Positions 43,320 through 54,757 of a stretch of DNA of 64,000 nt are shown here, one piece after another. Where the stretch lies: assembly GCA_958450365.1 (NCBI GenBank), contig CAUEEP010000737.1, positions 4,174,446 to 4,238,445 of the forward strand, given 5' to 3'. The stretch comes from Mesorhabditis belari. Lineage: Eukaryota; Nematoda; Chromadorea; Rhabditida; Rhabditidae. The notes under the pieces were generated by a model. That model saw only the letters and a list, made by a program, of their open reading frames with translations. It had not been told where the DNA came from and searched no databases. How positions within the stretch are numbered: the first letter of the stretch is position 1; every line of letters starts with the position of its first letter. The position numbers and the translations under genes are program-made.

Positions 43320-44418
43320 CGACTTTGAGTAAAGCACTCTTCCATTTCTTGCAACAATCTTTGGCACAGCTTTGAGCTTGTTGAATTTACCCAACGCACC
43401 TCGGATTTTGCTAAAGCCATTGCACATTAGGATATCATCCTGATGACTAACTTTGCATAGTTGATATCACCGCGTATAAAGTACGATCCTTGATCTCGCA
43501 GCAGAGAATTTGACGGTCCAAGATGGGAAAAATGAACACCTAAAATAGTTTAGGGATTAAAAATTTTATAAGCTTTACCTCCAATCTCAGTCTAATCCCA
43601 ACGAAAGAAGAGCGCCAGCTCGGCGTATTATAAAAGCATGTTTGACCCGATTGCGCAACAGACCACCCACATCCTCATTAAATCAATACCGATTTGTCTA
43701 TAATGAATCCACTCACCGAAACACCACGCGCAGCAAAGTGTTCGAATTTTGGCCACCATACTCTCGAATTACCCTGTTCCCCATTTGAACTTCAGCTGGC
43801 AAATATATCAATCTGGAAGGTGTCACCACCACAACCTAAAATAGGCTGTTTACCGTATTTCTTTTCTCATCACAAGCTTTCTCAGCACTTTCATATATCC
43901 GTCTTTTTTGAGCTGCTCGGTCAGTTCCTGACGCTCTGCCGGATGATTTTGCCGGACAAGGTCAAAATTTATATTAATAAATAGATTATTAAATCATTAC
44001 CAAATAATAAAAGGTATCATGGATAGAGCAATTCACATGAAAATTCTCGATTGAATCCACCAGATCTTTCAAGGCGTCATTCACAGGTCATTTCACCTTC
44101 TAAAGGAAACATTTTGAATTTAGATAAGATTAAACCTTTGGTGTGGATGCGAATTCTTTTGCAACACTACTTAGAAACTTCTCGTAAAGACAATGATCTA
44201 GCAAAAGACGATCCTGAACACTGATTTAAGCATGTTAAAATTTTAACGAACTTTTGCTGGAGCTCACCGAAATATACTCACCGAAAAAAGCAACGGAGAA
44301 CACCGGCGAATCGGCAATGCAATCGTTATCTCCATTATTTCTGTGAAACGGATGATCATCATAAGCAGTTCTTTTGCGTGGAGCAATGGGGTTGAAGTCA
44401 TAGCGAGGGAGTGGGCAC
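43132..44418 (-). pseudogene. Cellular RNA-dependent RNA polymerase (RRF/EGO-1-type) pseudogene
   Basis: Minus-strand exon-like pieces are 44418-44282 (PLPRYDFNPIAP), 44220-44136 (RLLLDHCLYEKFLSS), 44099-44001 (VNDALKDLVDSIENFHVNC, with an in-frame TGA at its start), about 43967-43855 (QNHPAERQELTEQLKKDGYM), 43835-43727 (VVVVTPSRLIYLPAEVQMGN) and 43690-43132 (LGPSNSLLRDQGSYF, ECFTQSRV). The TPSR-PPE-NRV block, SNS-LRD-G-YF and the CFTQ motif are hallmarks of eukaryotic RdRPs that amplify siRNAs. The DxDGD catalytic loop is not reached. Phase breaks, the stop and a piece without a visible AG acceptor mark decay. Confidence 0.7.
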
Positions 44419-44419
44419 C

Positions 44420-45565
44420 TTGGAAAAAAAAGTTCAAGAAAATTTCAAGATGAAATGAGATGAACTGAGATCCAGATTGCAGGATGAAACTATTTCGGAC
44501 TGAGAAATGTGACAGTACAAGCTCGAAACAGGATCAAAGTCGAGCCTGTGCAAAGCCAAAAAAACTCAAATGCACCTTTGCCTAAAAACAACTTTCTCAA
44601 TGAACGAAATGCCTTCCAGAATAGACAATGGAAGTTAATTTTCTCGTAAAAATAGCAAGGTTTCACCTGTACACCTTGCAAGTCGTTTTATTCGTTTCTC
44701 TTCGGCTCAATGACCCTTGTAAATAGCTTAAACTCTCTTGGGACTCCAAGAAAAGCAATTATCATGATAATAGAGGGCATTTTTAGAAAAGATATTTCCT
44801 TGTTTTTCCGTGTACAAGCTCTTGTAGGAGTTGGTCAGAGGTTGTAGAGGTTGAGAAAATTGGGTAATTGAACCGGTCCATTTTGACTAGTGAGCTCATT
44901 TTCAGCTAAAAGTCGTAAAATAGGTTCAAAATTCTTTGCTGCCTTCCAGATTGACACTTAAAACTTTAAAAATAGGTTTTATTTTGAAATTAAGATTTTT
45001 GGGAGCTCAAGCCGAACGCTGGGTGCAAAAGCCAAGAGTTTTTGAAGAAGCTTGCATTCCACGTTGTGGATTGTCCAATGTGCGCTCCAGATAGCCCAGA
45101 TTTTCTTTGTTCTGTTATAAGTTTTTTGTATTGTATTTTTGGGTGGGTGGTTGGCTAAATAAAGTTTTTTCGGGTTAATTTCCTCAAATCGTCAAAATCA
45201 CGCCTCGAAATTCATAAATACACACAAGGGCAAAATACACGATAGAGACCTAATTGTGCGTACCTTTCGAGGTATACCGATGTGCTGAAACTCTCCGTGT
45301 CCTGGCGATTAGCGATTAGCAAAGTACAAAAACTCAATTCAGTATTCTGAAAGAGCGTGATAAGAGCTATCGAATGACACATATAACACTTTATGGTCCG
45401 ATGAAATATGAAATTTCACTAACATCAAAGTCGCCGCCTTTAGTTCTGCAAATTTGGATGAAAGTTTTTGGATTATTTTATTTTTCCTTTCATTTTTGGG
45501 TTCAACTTCAAATTTGTAGTGTTCGAATTTTTGATCTAAAGACGATTATCTTTGCTACCTATGTG
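44420..45565. other. No gene seen
   Basis: Upstream side of the RdRP pseudogene. AT-rich, with short unsupported ORFs. Confidence 0.45.
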
Positions 45566-45719
45566 AAAGCTTATCTTTTTTCGCTTTAATGTGTCATCAT
45601 AGCAAACACGCGGTTGCAGAAAAAAAAAATTTCGTTAACATTTTTCGAGAATCTTTTTTAAAATCTCGAATCAATTTTTTATCTTATCTTTTTTCGCTTT
45701 AATGTGTCATCATAGCAGC
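45566..45719 (+). repeat. Direct repeat of about 36 bp beside a telomere array
   Basis: The segment TTATCTTTTTTCGCTTTAAT...TCATCATAGCA at about 45568-45604 recurs at about 45682-45717, ending 20 bases before the telomere-like array. Confidence 0.85.
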
Positions 45720-45737
45720 CTAAAATGTTTGCCTTAA

Positions 45738-45850
45738 AGGCTTAGGCTTAGGCTTAGGCTTAGGCTTAGGCTTAGGCTTAGGCTTAGGCTTAGGCTTAGG
45801 CTTAGGCTTAGGCTTAGGCTTTGGGCTTAGGCTTAGGCTTAGGCTTAGGC
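45738..45850 (+). repeat. Interstitial telomere array (TTAGGC)
   Basis: About 18 units of TTAGGC with one TTTGGGC interruption. It is not part of the large inverted repeat. The orientation is that of a right chromosome end. Confidence 0.95.
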
Positions 45851-46700
45851 AGAAATTCTTTCAAATAGATTTCAAAGATTCGTAACGTTTTTAACACTTT
45901 GACGACCAAGCCACTTTTCGCTCGTCCGTCATTTTGAACGCGATGGTTCTTCCAACTTTTATCATGAAGCGATCATTATCGATGCAAATGTAGCTATTAG
46001 ATTGAAACATTTCTTTTGTTTTACTGAGAATAAATGCGGGTTTCTAAGATAGCGCCATTTTTGAATTTACAACCCAATAAATCCAAGTTAGATGTATCTA
46101 AGTTCTAGTAAGTATCTAAGTAAGACGACGAGCAATTCGATTCAAAGAATTCTTTTCATAAAATAAATCTGGCTCGTTGATCGTTTTGCTGGACAGATTC
46201 AATGTCTACTGGAGTACATCAATTGTGCTCATAGTTTATATTCTTTAGTTTTTCATTCCAAATCATCATTTTTCTAGACACTCAAACTATAACTTTGATC
46301 ATACTTATAGTTACCATGAGAGAGAAATTTGTATCTTCACAGAACATTTCCCCTTTTCCTAAACTCCAGAGCAAAGCTGAAGCTGTTATTTTTGATATTT
46401 TTGTCTGTCCTCCATCTCCTCCAAGCAAGATCCAGTAAACATGTTATCTATCGAAGCATGTCCCCAATTAATCTGTCATACATAAGAGTTTTTCAACTCT
46501 CCTTTTTTTAAAGTGTTCCAGGGAAACGCTAATCAATAAAATGTATGGTTAAAATTTGTAGTTATCCTAATAGTGTTTATTATGCATCACGATGCCAGTA
46601 CAAAGTTTAAATTTTATGATTTTATGATTTTTTTTGCGACTCATACTATAGTTATCCCATACTATAATTAGATTGAAAAATTAAATCAGAGCAAAGAGCT
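45851..46700. other. No gene seen
   Basis: AT-rich sequence with no supported coding region. The ORF at 46329-46511 has no family or splice evidence. Confidence 0.45.
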
Positions 46701-46718
46701 CCGTGGGGGAAGGGCAAT

Positions 46719-46786
46719 AGCGCTCAGTAACCCCCCACCAAGTTAACATATCAAATCGTCAACTTAGTGGAGGGTCATTGAGCGCC
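46719..46786. repeat. Hairpin with arms of about 28 bp
   Basis: GCGCTCAGTAACCCCCCACC ... AAGTTAAC pairs with GTCAACTTAGTGGAGGGTCA ... GAGCGC around a loop of about 11 bases, with some G-T pairs and mismatches. Probably a small foldback element. Confidence 0.75.
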
Positions 46787-46806
46787 ACCCCCAACTGATC
46801 CCGTTG

Positions 46807-47158
46807 TTATAGATTCAAATCCTTACCTTGATTGTTAGCCCAGACATTGGTGCGTCTCGTTTCGCCCGGTTTGAGTACCATCGTTTTAAACTCCTCCTTA
46901 GCGAATGTCTCGATCGTGGTCTTGAATACCCAACCATTATTGTCATGCAATTTCCATCTATTCAAAACCGTTCGCCAGATTGCTCCAGCAAACGGTTTTT
47001 CATAGCTCTCTTTCGGAAGAGGTGGGAATACCTGAAAGCAAAAATTCAATTTAAACCATCACAAAACTAACCACACACAACATCGATTCCGACGGATGCT
47101 GGTTGCTCAACGTCATCACGTGAGGAACGGGGGCGTGAGAGCCAAACACCATTTTCTG
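46807..47158 (-). CDS. Unknown two-exon protein, possible trans-spliced start
   Basis: After an acceptor (TTTTTGATTCAG) comes ATG 47155: MVFGSHAPVPHVMTLSNQHP and on to a GTTAGT donor. The next exon (after TTTCAG, about 47032) continues in phase 0 with VFPPLPKESYEKPFAGAIWR ... RWKLHDNNGWVFKTTIETFA ... KPGETRRTNVWANNQ. It either ends at TAA 46807 or splices at GTAAGG (about 46835). The AG-AAA-ATG start resembles a nematode spliced-leader site. I do not recognise the protein; Trp-rich and soluble. Confidence 0.45.
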
Positions 47159-47249
47159 AATCAAAAATTGAATCTATAAAACCTATAGAACTTGAAGAAC
47201 TTATAGAACTTATAGAAATTGAATCAATAGAAACAGAACTAATAGAGAA

Positions 47250-47414
47250 AACTGTTAAAGGTTTATGAAACCAAAAAGAAGCAAACCGATCCTTCGTGGG
47301 CTGTTTAGCCTTCTTCTCGTCGACAATTGCCAGCTGCAAATAGTCGTTTTTGGCCTGCTCGTTTCCCGCGTGTGCCACGAGTGGCACATTGAACATTCGA
47401 AGGAAGGCCGACAT
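47250..47414 (-). CDS. Upstream exon or separate small ORF, unknown
   Basis: Minus-strand ATG 47414 opens MSAFLRMFNVPLVAHAGNEQ ... KKAKQPTKDRFASFWF. The reading then enters a low-complexity Ser/Ile run (47160-47260) that is probably intronic. No donor gives the right phase into the exon at 47158, so it may be a separate gene or a broken first exon. Confidence 0.35.
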
Positions 47415-47690
47415 CTTGGAAACGTTTTGTGATCAAAGCTAAAGAAATACTCATTTATATAGCGAAAAACAAATGGAAATCAACGATAAACACATGTAAA
47501 TAATCGGGGTTAAACTCAAAGACAACTATCTATTTTTCTATTTTAGGGTTCAAAAAAGGTTTCTTTTCTTTCATTCTCAAATTTCTATTTATGTGGTCCA
47601 AATTGCCGTCGGCAATAAAAACCCGTCGCAAATCCCGACCAGACCATCATCACATTACTATGTGCGTTGCTGGCAAAGTCGCCACCAACT

Positions 47691-47762
47691 CTTGAAGGTT
47701 GGCCCCAACCTTTAAAGGTTGTCCTCAAGCTAGGTTGTCCACAACCTTTCAAAGGTTGTCAT
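47691..47762. repeat. Clustered CAACCTTT/AAAGGTTG inverted motifs
   Basis: Five or more alternating copies of AAGGTTG and CAACCTT in about 70 bases can form several alternative hairpins. Confidence 0.65.
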
Positions 47763-47829
47763 CAAATTTTTCTTTTCCTCCGTATGTCAACTTCTAATTG
47801 ACCGATCAACTTCGAGTCGATCTTAATAT

Positions 47830-48440
47830 GTTCTTTATGAAATTTGGTCATAGAAAACCATAATTTCCTTAACAAAATTTAATTGATTCAGCTTTTACAT
47901 CTTGAGTTATAGATCATTTAAGTGAATCAGCCCTTTCGGGTAGGTTGTTCTAATTTGACTGAAAATTTCTCTATATTTTTCTATTAAAGTGTGCTAAATA
48001 AATTGTGATTTTCTATAACGAAATCTCATAAAGAACATTTTAAGACCAATTACATGTTGATAGGTTAATTGGAAGCCGAGATATCGAGGAGAAGAGAAGA
48101 GTCATCAAACTCTGATTCTCTGAGCGGGGTCCGAGATTTATCTTGACTTTGACTCTAATTCTCCCTATGTTCTTCTGGGTAAGTCTACAAAACAGATTCT
48201 ATATTTTTTTTACTCAAATTTAATGTAAATTCTAATAAAACCAACCATGAATTAATTCAGTTTTTAAATCTTGAGTAATGTATCATTTAACTGGATCGAC
48301 TCTTTCAAGTAGATAGCCTAATTTTAATAAAGAAATTTCCTATGTTTTTATGGGTAAGTCTACAAAACAGATTCTATATTTCTTTAATGAAGTTTATCGT
48401 AGATTCTAATGAAAATAATGAGAAGTTGATTCAGCTTTAT
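47830..48440 (+). repeat. Degenerate tandem repeat of about 170-340 bp
   Basis: Blocks such as GATTCAGCTTTTACATCTTGAG, ATCATTTAAGTGAATC and TGGGTAAGTCTACAAAACAG recur two or three times with drift, ending next to the right arm of the large inverted repeat. Confidence 0.55.
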
Positions 48441-48470
48441 AAAAAATATAAAATATTATATTTTCATTAT

Positions 48471-48728
48471 AGGGTTAAATTGAGAGATAAAATAAAAGCA
48501 TCTTAACACCAACCTTTCTGTTTGTAATCGTTTTAACAACTGGTCCCAATCTGTGCAACTAGAAGTTATCTTTGAAATATTTGAAGCAAGATCCTGTAAA
48601 ACTTAAAATTAACAAATGTAAAAACTGTTACAAACCTGTCGCGAAAGCTTTTTTCGTCGAACAAGTGAAAAATGCGGCACAAATGAAAAACAATCTTTGC
48701 TGTTAACTTTATTACAAGATGGCAACAT
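48471..48728 (-). pseudogene. Truncated copy of the USE1-like gene start
   Basis: It contains exon 1 (48728-48636, same ATG) and the first 41 codons of exon 2 (48593-48471). It then breaks off at AACCCTAT, the inner end of the inverted repeat. Everything downstream, including the SNARE-like helix and membrane anchor, is missing. Confidence 0.75.
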
Positions 48729-50568
48729 TACCACATACAGCAAGCTAACAAAACCTCAAGACCTATTACAAAGCCACCACCCGTAAAAACAAGAAAAAAT
48801 TTCCTAAATAACAAAAAGTTAGTTTTCCATGCTGAATTCCTCGGTATTTATATCGTGATCAATAAAGTTTTTATTCAAAGGATACCAGCGTCCAAGGAAA
48901 CACAACATCATAAATATTTAGAAGGGGGCTCGTTCAGATACCATCACCTAAAAATAATTTTAAAATAAAAGCAAAGCATAAGGATCTGAAGTTTAAAAAA
49001 GTCTAGATTGTTGTGGAAGTTCAACAAAAAATAACTTACGTGAGGTTCTTATTCAGGTTGGATTATGTTGAGTTTATCATCATGTGTATTATCAATGGAA
49101 AAAGCCTAAGCACCAGGGATTAATAAAAAAATGGTATAAGATCCACCAGAATTTATAATAAATATGTAATCTGTCTTGATGATTAAGTAGTCGGGTTCGA
49201 TCAATAAGGGCGTTCTCGGCTTGTGGGCTGTGTATCTAAATAAAAGATAATTTATAATGAACATGGAGAAACAAGTAGGGCTTGGTGTTAAAGCCACCAG
49301 ATATAAGGTATTAATGCTGTTTTTCCACAAGCCCGTTTTTGAACTCCAGCTCGGATGGTTTCATCTGATAGAGCTAAGTTAGCCCTCCCAGACCACCGAG
49401 ATTTATCGCTGTCTAAAGTGATATTTAAGATTTGTATTGCTAGTAAAATTTGACTTACTTTCAATGGTTTATTCTTTGGCTCTTTTAACGCGTCAATTGT
49501 CATGGTTTTAAAGCCAAAAGGTTGTGGCAAATATCATCGTAGAAGTTTAAAAACCCTTTCCACGTGCCTCCTATTCTTCGAAAGAACGCCATGTATAACG
49601 AGCTCTATGCAAAAATCTTCATAAAAACTGTGGATATGTGTTTGAACTGGATAGCTTTTAAGCAATTTTACACCATTTTCATATTTATAAACAACAGAAT
49701 TAACGTAAAAGAAATAAATATCATATCATAAAACTAGAAAACAATTTAAAGGAGCAAAGAAAAGTTGAGACCGGTATCAAACCACGATTTGAAACTTATA
49801 AATCACATGAAAACTTCAGTACAAAAAATAAGTTCAAGCGCGTGCAGGCTCTGCTTCTTTCTCTTCGCGCTCCCTGATGAGGACTGTGACTTCAGCATGT
49901 GAAAGCTCCTCGACCACAGATTTTCCATCTTTCCGGAGCAACACCGCCATCTCAAATAAAATTGAAGATCAATTGAGAATTTTGATTGCACATGTTTAAA
50001 ATTAATTTACTTTTTTCAGGAGCCAGCGTCGCGTCCAACGTCCAACGTCTTCCACAAAACTTTCATCGCAAGTTGTTTAGCTTCGGTGAGCGTTTAATTC
50101 TTGTACTCTTGCAGCAACAATGAAACGGTCGACTAAAAGAAAGTGACGAAATAAAAAATTAACTAGATTGTCTCGCCAGGTTGAGCGCGCGCCCCAAAGC
50201 TGAAAGTCCATTTTAAAAATTGTGGACTGGATTAGATAATGGGCACCGCTACAGGAGACCCGGCCCAAATACACAAAAATTTTGGTGAAAATCGGTGATC
50301 ATTTGACTGAGCTAGACCCCTCCCTAGTGATCATGTGAGTGATTATGACGCACCCTGTAGACAAGATTCTCGACATCTCTAGATAACTCGGCTTATCAAC
50401 CATAATCAGAATGAACATGAGAAATTTCAACCCCGAGTTATCAAGACAGTAAAAACCATTTTAAGCCATCTATGAATCCGAAAAAATTAGTTGTTTCATT
50501 TTTGAACGTAAAAACACAAACGTAAAACACAAAAAATGTGAAAGGCGAAAAGAAACTTAGTCTCATTA

Positions 50569-50685
50569 ATGGTTTTCTATAAAGACAACAAGGTGGTACA
50601 ACGCGAGCTCAGCCACGATTCGCCGATCACTTCCCTCTACTACACTATCGACCATATCAGGCTAAACGTCGAATCGCAGAAGTTC
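50569..50685 (+). CDS. Copy of the unknown 39-codon first exon
   Basis: Same sequence as 2240-2124 (minus) with KDN in place of KEN, again ending at a GTGAGT donor. Its open frame is preserved in both arms. Confidence 0.35.
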
Positions 50686-51629
50686 GTGAGTTTGTTTTTG
50701 CGTTATGATCTAAATGCTGATGCTTTTGTACAGCCTTCTTTTGCTTCTGCACAGCTTTCTTTTGCTTTGAGTTGCCCGCTCTATAGGCAAGTAATATATA
50801 CAACCGCTTTTAACTTAAAGGAATGTACTTTTTTCGGAAAAGCGCGGTAGAATTCAATTTTTTCTAATTTTTCAATTGCAAACGCTAAACAAAAGGAAAC
50901 AACAAAACACCTACAGGCCATTTTAGAAAGCTTCACAAAAGCCAAAACATTTAGATCAAAACCCCGAAAACAAACTCGCAAACTTCTGCGATTCGGCTGA
51001 TGGGCGATAGTGGAATGGAATATAGTGGGGTGGAGTGGTTGGCGTGTCGTGGCTAAGATCGCGTTGTACCCGAAATACGGTGGGTCAGCAGCATCATCTC
51101 TGCAAAAAACATACAGGTTGGTAAAAGGTTTTTGTTATAAATACTAAAAACAGGAAAGAGTGAAAATAAAACAGGCACCCACTCGGGAGCAGCTTGTAGG
51201 ATGAATGACTGTTCCGAAAGTGTCGCGCCCTTTTTACAAAATCATTAGCTGAATATCTTTTCCCTGAAGTTACTCAGCTAACTGGCGAAACACTCGCTTG
51301 CCAATGGGTAATAATAGATTTGCCAAAGGCTATAAAAAGAAAGAAAAGTTTTGCCAATGGTCTGAAGCCGGAGATACGGCGATTTTTGCATTTTCTTTTC
51401 TTGCTTTCAAGAGGAAACTCGAATGTTTTTGACGCGTTTGGGTAGTAAAAAACTAAATAACTAAAACTAAAAAACTTGCAATTCTCGGACAACAAAGATC
51501 AAAATAAATTAGCTTTAACAAATACCTTTAAAAGCATACAATTTCACTCGTTCAAATCAACGCATTCTTTCAACGATTTATTTTAAAGTTTTTGGAAAAT
51601 TGTAACAGGGCGAAATATAAAGGCGAGTT

Positions 51630-51712
51630 TACGCTTAGACTTAGGCTTGAGGCTTTAGGCTTAGGCTTAGGCTTAGGCTTAGGCTCAGGCTTAGGGCTTA
51701 GACTTAGGCTTC
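51630..51712 (+). repeat. Interstitial telomere array (TTAGGC), right arm
   Basis: About 12 TTAGGC-like units with variants (TTAGAC, TTGAGGC, CTCAGGC). It is the counterpart of 772-884 but shorter, so the arrays have changed length since duplication. TTAGGC reads toward the right. Confidence 0.95.
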
Positions 51713-52415
51713 AGACCATTTCTAGAGATTTTTTTCTAGAGAATACTAATGAAATAGTGGATTTTTTCTAATTCAAAGAAATTCATTGATTATTTCAAGT
51801 TTTTATAAAGAAGAATTATGAAATCTTTTTAAATTGAAAGCTTGATCTTTGATAAAGCTTTGATATGAAGCTTGATCTTGATAAAGCTTTGATATGAAGC
51901 TTTGATCTTTATATTGTTTGAAATTTGAGGTAAATCAACTAATACGAGATTCTCATTAATAGCATGGACAGAATCGAGAAATCGTGAAATCTATTTGAGA
52001 ATTAAGAGATGAGACAATGTTTCTTTTTAAAGGGTGTGAAGGGGAGAAGAGGAGGAAGGGAAAAGAAAAGAAGTGTCGCGTGCGAAACATCATTCCCACT
52101 CCAAGAAAAAGCTGCAAAAAAGACGAAAATGGTCAAAAAGATTCAAAGAGAGCTTAAAAAGGCCCTATAGATTTCTATAGCTTATAGATGGAGTTCTACA
52201 AGAGCGACAAAAATAAATGAAACGCAATGAGTGTTTGTTATTCTTCTGATTTGGGATTTCTCTGCTCATTTCCGTTTCTCTTTAGTTCTCTGCTTATTTA
52301 TCTTGAAATTATTGATTTATCTGCTCTTACAGTGTTTTAACAAATTCTGCTGCTTATTTCTATCAATCAAAGTTTTTTAAAGTTAATCAAGAGAAACGGG
52401 TAATTTGTTTAAGTG

Positions 52416-53104
52416 TTAAAAAGATGAAAAAGATGAAACGAACTTGGTAATCCTTCTGGAACAGATTTTCATACTCCTTTTAAAACTCTGAATCCACGTA
52501 TGGGTATGGGATACTTTAAAGTTCTCAACTGGAGTCTGAAGAGATCCATTAATTCTAATACCTATTTGGCGCAAATCATAATCGTGAAGCGCTATTCCTT
52601 CCATTAACTTTTTCTCCACATCTTCGGCCAAAATATCTCGAATCCTCTTCAGTTGGCTGATCCTGTTCATTTTTGCCGCTTGATTTTTTTCAAAAACGCG
52701 AAGCCGATTCATGTGGTCTTTAGTCTTTATCCAGCGAAATCTGGACGTCATACTACTCAAAGTTCGCATGCCTTTCTGACTTGAGCGAAGATGGGAAATT
52801 GCTGCGTGTAATTGTTTTGTTGATATGGAGGGTTCCATCAAAATTTACCATTGAATCTGCTGCAATTAAGGCACTTTGTGGAGTGTCGTCAATATCCCAG
52901 CATTCGTCGTCAGTATTGATGCCACTCTCCTCTTCAAAATCTTCCTCGCTCTCAACAATCATACTTCCGCATTTCGCTTCCTGAAGAATTCGCACAAAAT
53001 AATCGGCAATTTTCTGCTCCTTTCTATTCAAAAGCCCGTTGCCGTGAAGCCGTCTCAAACTCGTCCACAAGACGTCTCACAATCATTCCTTCATCGAACT
53101 CCAT
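52416..53104 (-). pseudogene. Tc5/pogo-type transposase fragment (CENP-B-like HTH)
   Basis: Two overlapping frames on the minus strand: an acidic N-terminal part (ESEEDFEEESGINTDDECWD) and, after a frameshift at about 52800, a basic helical part (FRWIKTKDHMNRLRVFEKNQ). The latter ends FKVSHTHTWIQSFKRSMKIC then SRRITKFVSS, which matches the CENP-B/Tc5 DNA-binding helix-turn-helix pattern F-AS-W-FK-SR-TK. The catalytic domain is absent: the reading ends at 52416, about 100 bases from the outer end of the large inverted repeat. Confidence 0.5.
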
Positions 53105-53363
53105 CTAAAACTATTTATTTTCAAAAACTATAAATTTGAAACGTTCAAAAAATGTTTAAAACTTTTCAAAATCAAAAAATGTATGTAGCGCGACGGAGAT
53201 ATGGCTCGCTTCCCGCATGGGGACTGACACCGTTAATTATTTATGCAATTTAATGTAAACGGGTTGGGCTCCCTATGTATATTTTTCGTGTGCCAAAATA
53301 TGTACGATTGTGTGCGGAGACAAGGAGCCACGCAGAAACATGACAAAAAAGATGAATGAAAAG

Positions 53364-53605
53364 ACAAGGGAATTGAACCCGTAAGGTCTCGCCCTATACC
53401 CTAGCCGATTTACCACTCGGCCACCTCTGCACCTCTTTCGCTTCTAAAAGTCCGGGTTTAAGGTCTCTGTTTGATTTTTCAAACTTCTAACAAAACTTTG
53501 CAGGCCTATAACTTTGACAGAAGGCCATTTAGCAAAAACGGAAAGCAGATTCGATTCAGCGTCAAATTTTATTCGAGATGTCTATGGCTCATGTCATTTG
53601 GCCAG
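53364..53605 (-). mobile_element. Composite body plus tRNA-like repeat (copy D)
   Basis: The minus strand reads the body (AAATGACATGAGCCATAGAC ... GAATCTGCTTTCCG) then, about 70 bases later, a tRNA-like module (GAGGTGGCCGAGTGGTAAATC ... GGGTTCAATTCCC) of Leu/Ser type. The acceptor ends do not pair, so the tRNA part is not functional. Confidence 0.6.
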
Positions 53606-53778
53606 CCGATCCAGTTGACCTTCCCTTGTAAGTAGAAGTTATCTAAAACAGTCTACTGAGCGCGGACGGGTCCGCACAAATAGCAGACAGGCAGCTGATC
53701 TTTACAGATCTTTCCCGTGATTCCGAGACGAGATATGGCTTCTATTCTGGGCTCGGGATTAGATTAGTCCAATTTCAG

Positions 53779-53930
53779 GATTCGCAATCGATTGGGCTTG
53801 GCGAGAGATCTACTTACTGAATCGACAAGAGCGAGCGATCCACGTTTGCGAACTGGACGGGCGACTCTGCAAAACACTCATCCTCGACAGAATCCAACAG
53901 CCGAAAGCGATCGTCGTTCACCCGCAAAAG
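53779..53930 (+). CDS. YWTD (LDL-receptor class B) exon, LRP-like
   Basis: The exon lies between TTTCAG and GTAAAA and reads FAIDW ... [20 protein letters not shown] ... [16 protein letters not shown], which matches one blade of the YWTD beta-propeller of LDL-receptor-related proteins. The usual W-G-R residues are changed to WAWRE compared with the minus-strand copy at 62731-62882. It probably belongs with the LDLa and EGF exons downstream, the order seen in LRPs, but satellite and a mariner lie in between. Confidence 0.6.
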
Positions 53931-53939
53931 GTAAAAAGC

Positions 53940-54215
53940 TTCCTGTAGTTTCTGTAGGATCTATAGAATCTGTAGAATCTATAGAATCTAGAGAATCTAT
54001 AGGATCTATAGGGTCTCTAGAATCTAGAAGATCTCTAGAATCTATAGGATCTATAGGGTCTCTAAGATCTAGAGGATCTCTGGAATCTAAAGGATCTCTG
54101 AAATCTAAAGGATCTCTGAGTTCTATAGGATCTAGATGGCCCATAGGATCTGTAGAATCTATAGATTCTAAGAGATCTATAGGATCTCCAGGGTCTTAGG
54201 ATCTCCAGGATCTCC
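53940..54215 (+). repeat. GGATCTATAGAATCT-type satellite, copy 1
   Basis: Imperfect 9/18-base units (GGATCTATA, GAATCTRTA, GGGTCTCTA) begin right after the YWTD exon's donor, so they lie in its intron. Long Ser-Ile-Gly-Glu ORFs here are artefacts of the repeat. Confidence 0.9.
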
Positions 54216-54757
54216 AGGGCAAAGAGCAACAAAAAATGTCTCATGTTTCAAAGAAAAATCCGTTTCAAATTCGATTCCCAAAGCCAGTTCTACAATTTGC
54301 AATTTCTCTTTTATTATGTACACTTTTTTTAGCTTAAAAACAATTAGATATATATCAGTTTGAATCCGATTTGAATTGAAACACTGTTTCACGTTTAGAT
54401 CGAGTGTTTTTTTGACCAATTTTCGTGTGTTTTAGCAATTATAGGCTAAACAAAAGCGTTAAATAAACTTCAAAATGTCTAAAATCGCTACAATTACTAT
54501 AGTCTAAAATTACTACAATTACTAATCACCTAAAACTTCCAAAAAAGTCTATAAATTTGTTTTCCTTAAAACTAGAAAAACAGCTTATAAACAGCTTATA
54601 AACAGCACAAAATCTCGCATAAAGTATCAATTCTTGTCAAGAAGTTATGTTGCTACGAAAACGAACGTGAAATCAACTAAAAACTATAAAAAAAAAAGCA
54701 CTAAAAAACACGCAATTTAAGCTTCTAAACAGTGTTTGAATCAAAATCGAATATATA

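Larger units (their letters stand above)
48469..52309 (-). repeat. Right arm of the large inverted repeat
   Basis: Reverse-complement copy of 168-6302, lacking about 1.9 kb (left 2649-4585). The junction falls at about 50161 inside the CAGGGTG MITE copy. Small differences from the left arm occur throughout (for example a one-base insertion near 48927), so the duplication is not perfectly fresh. Confidence 0.9.
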
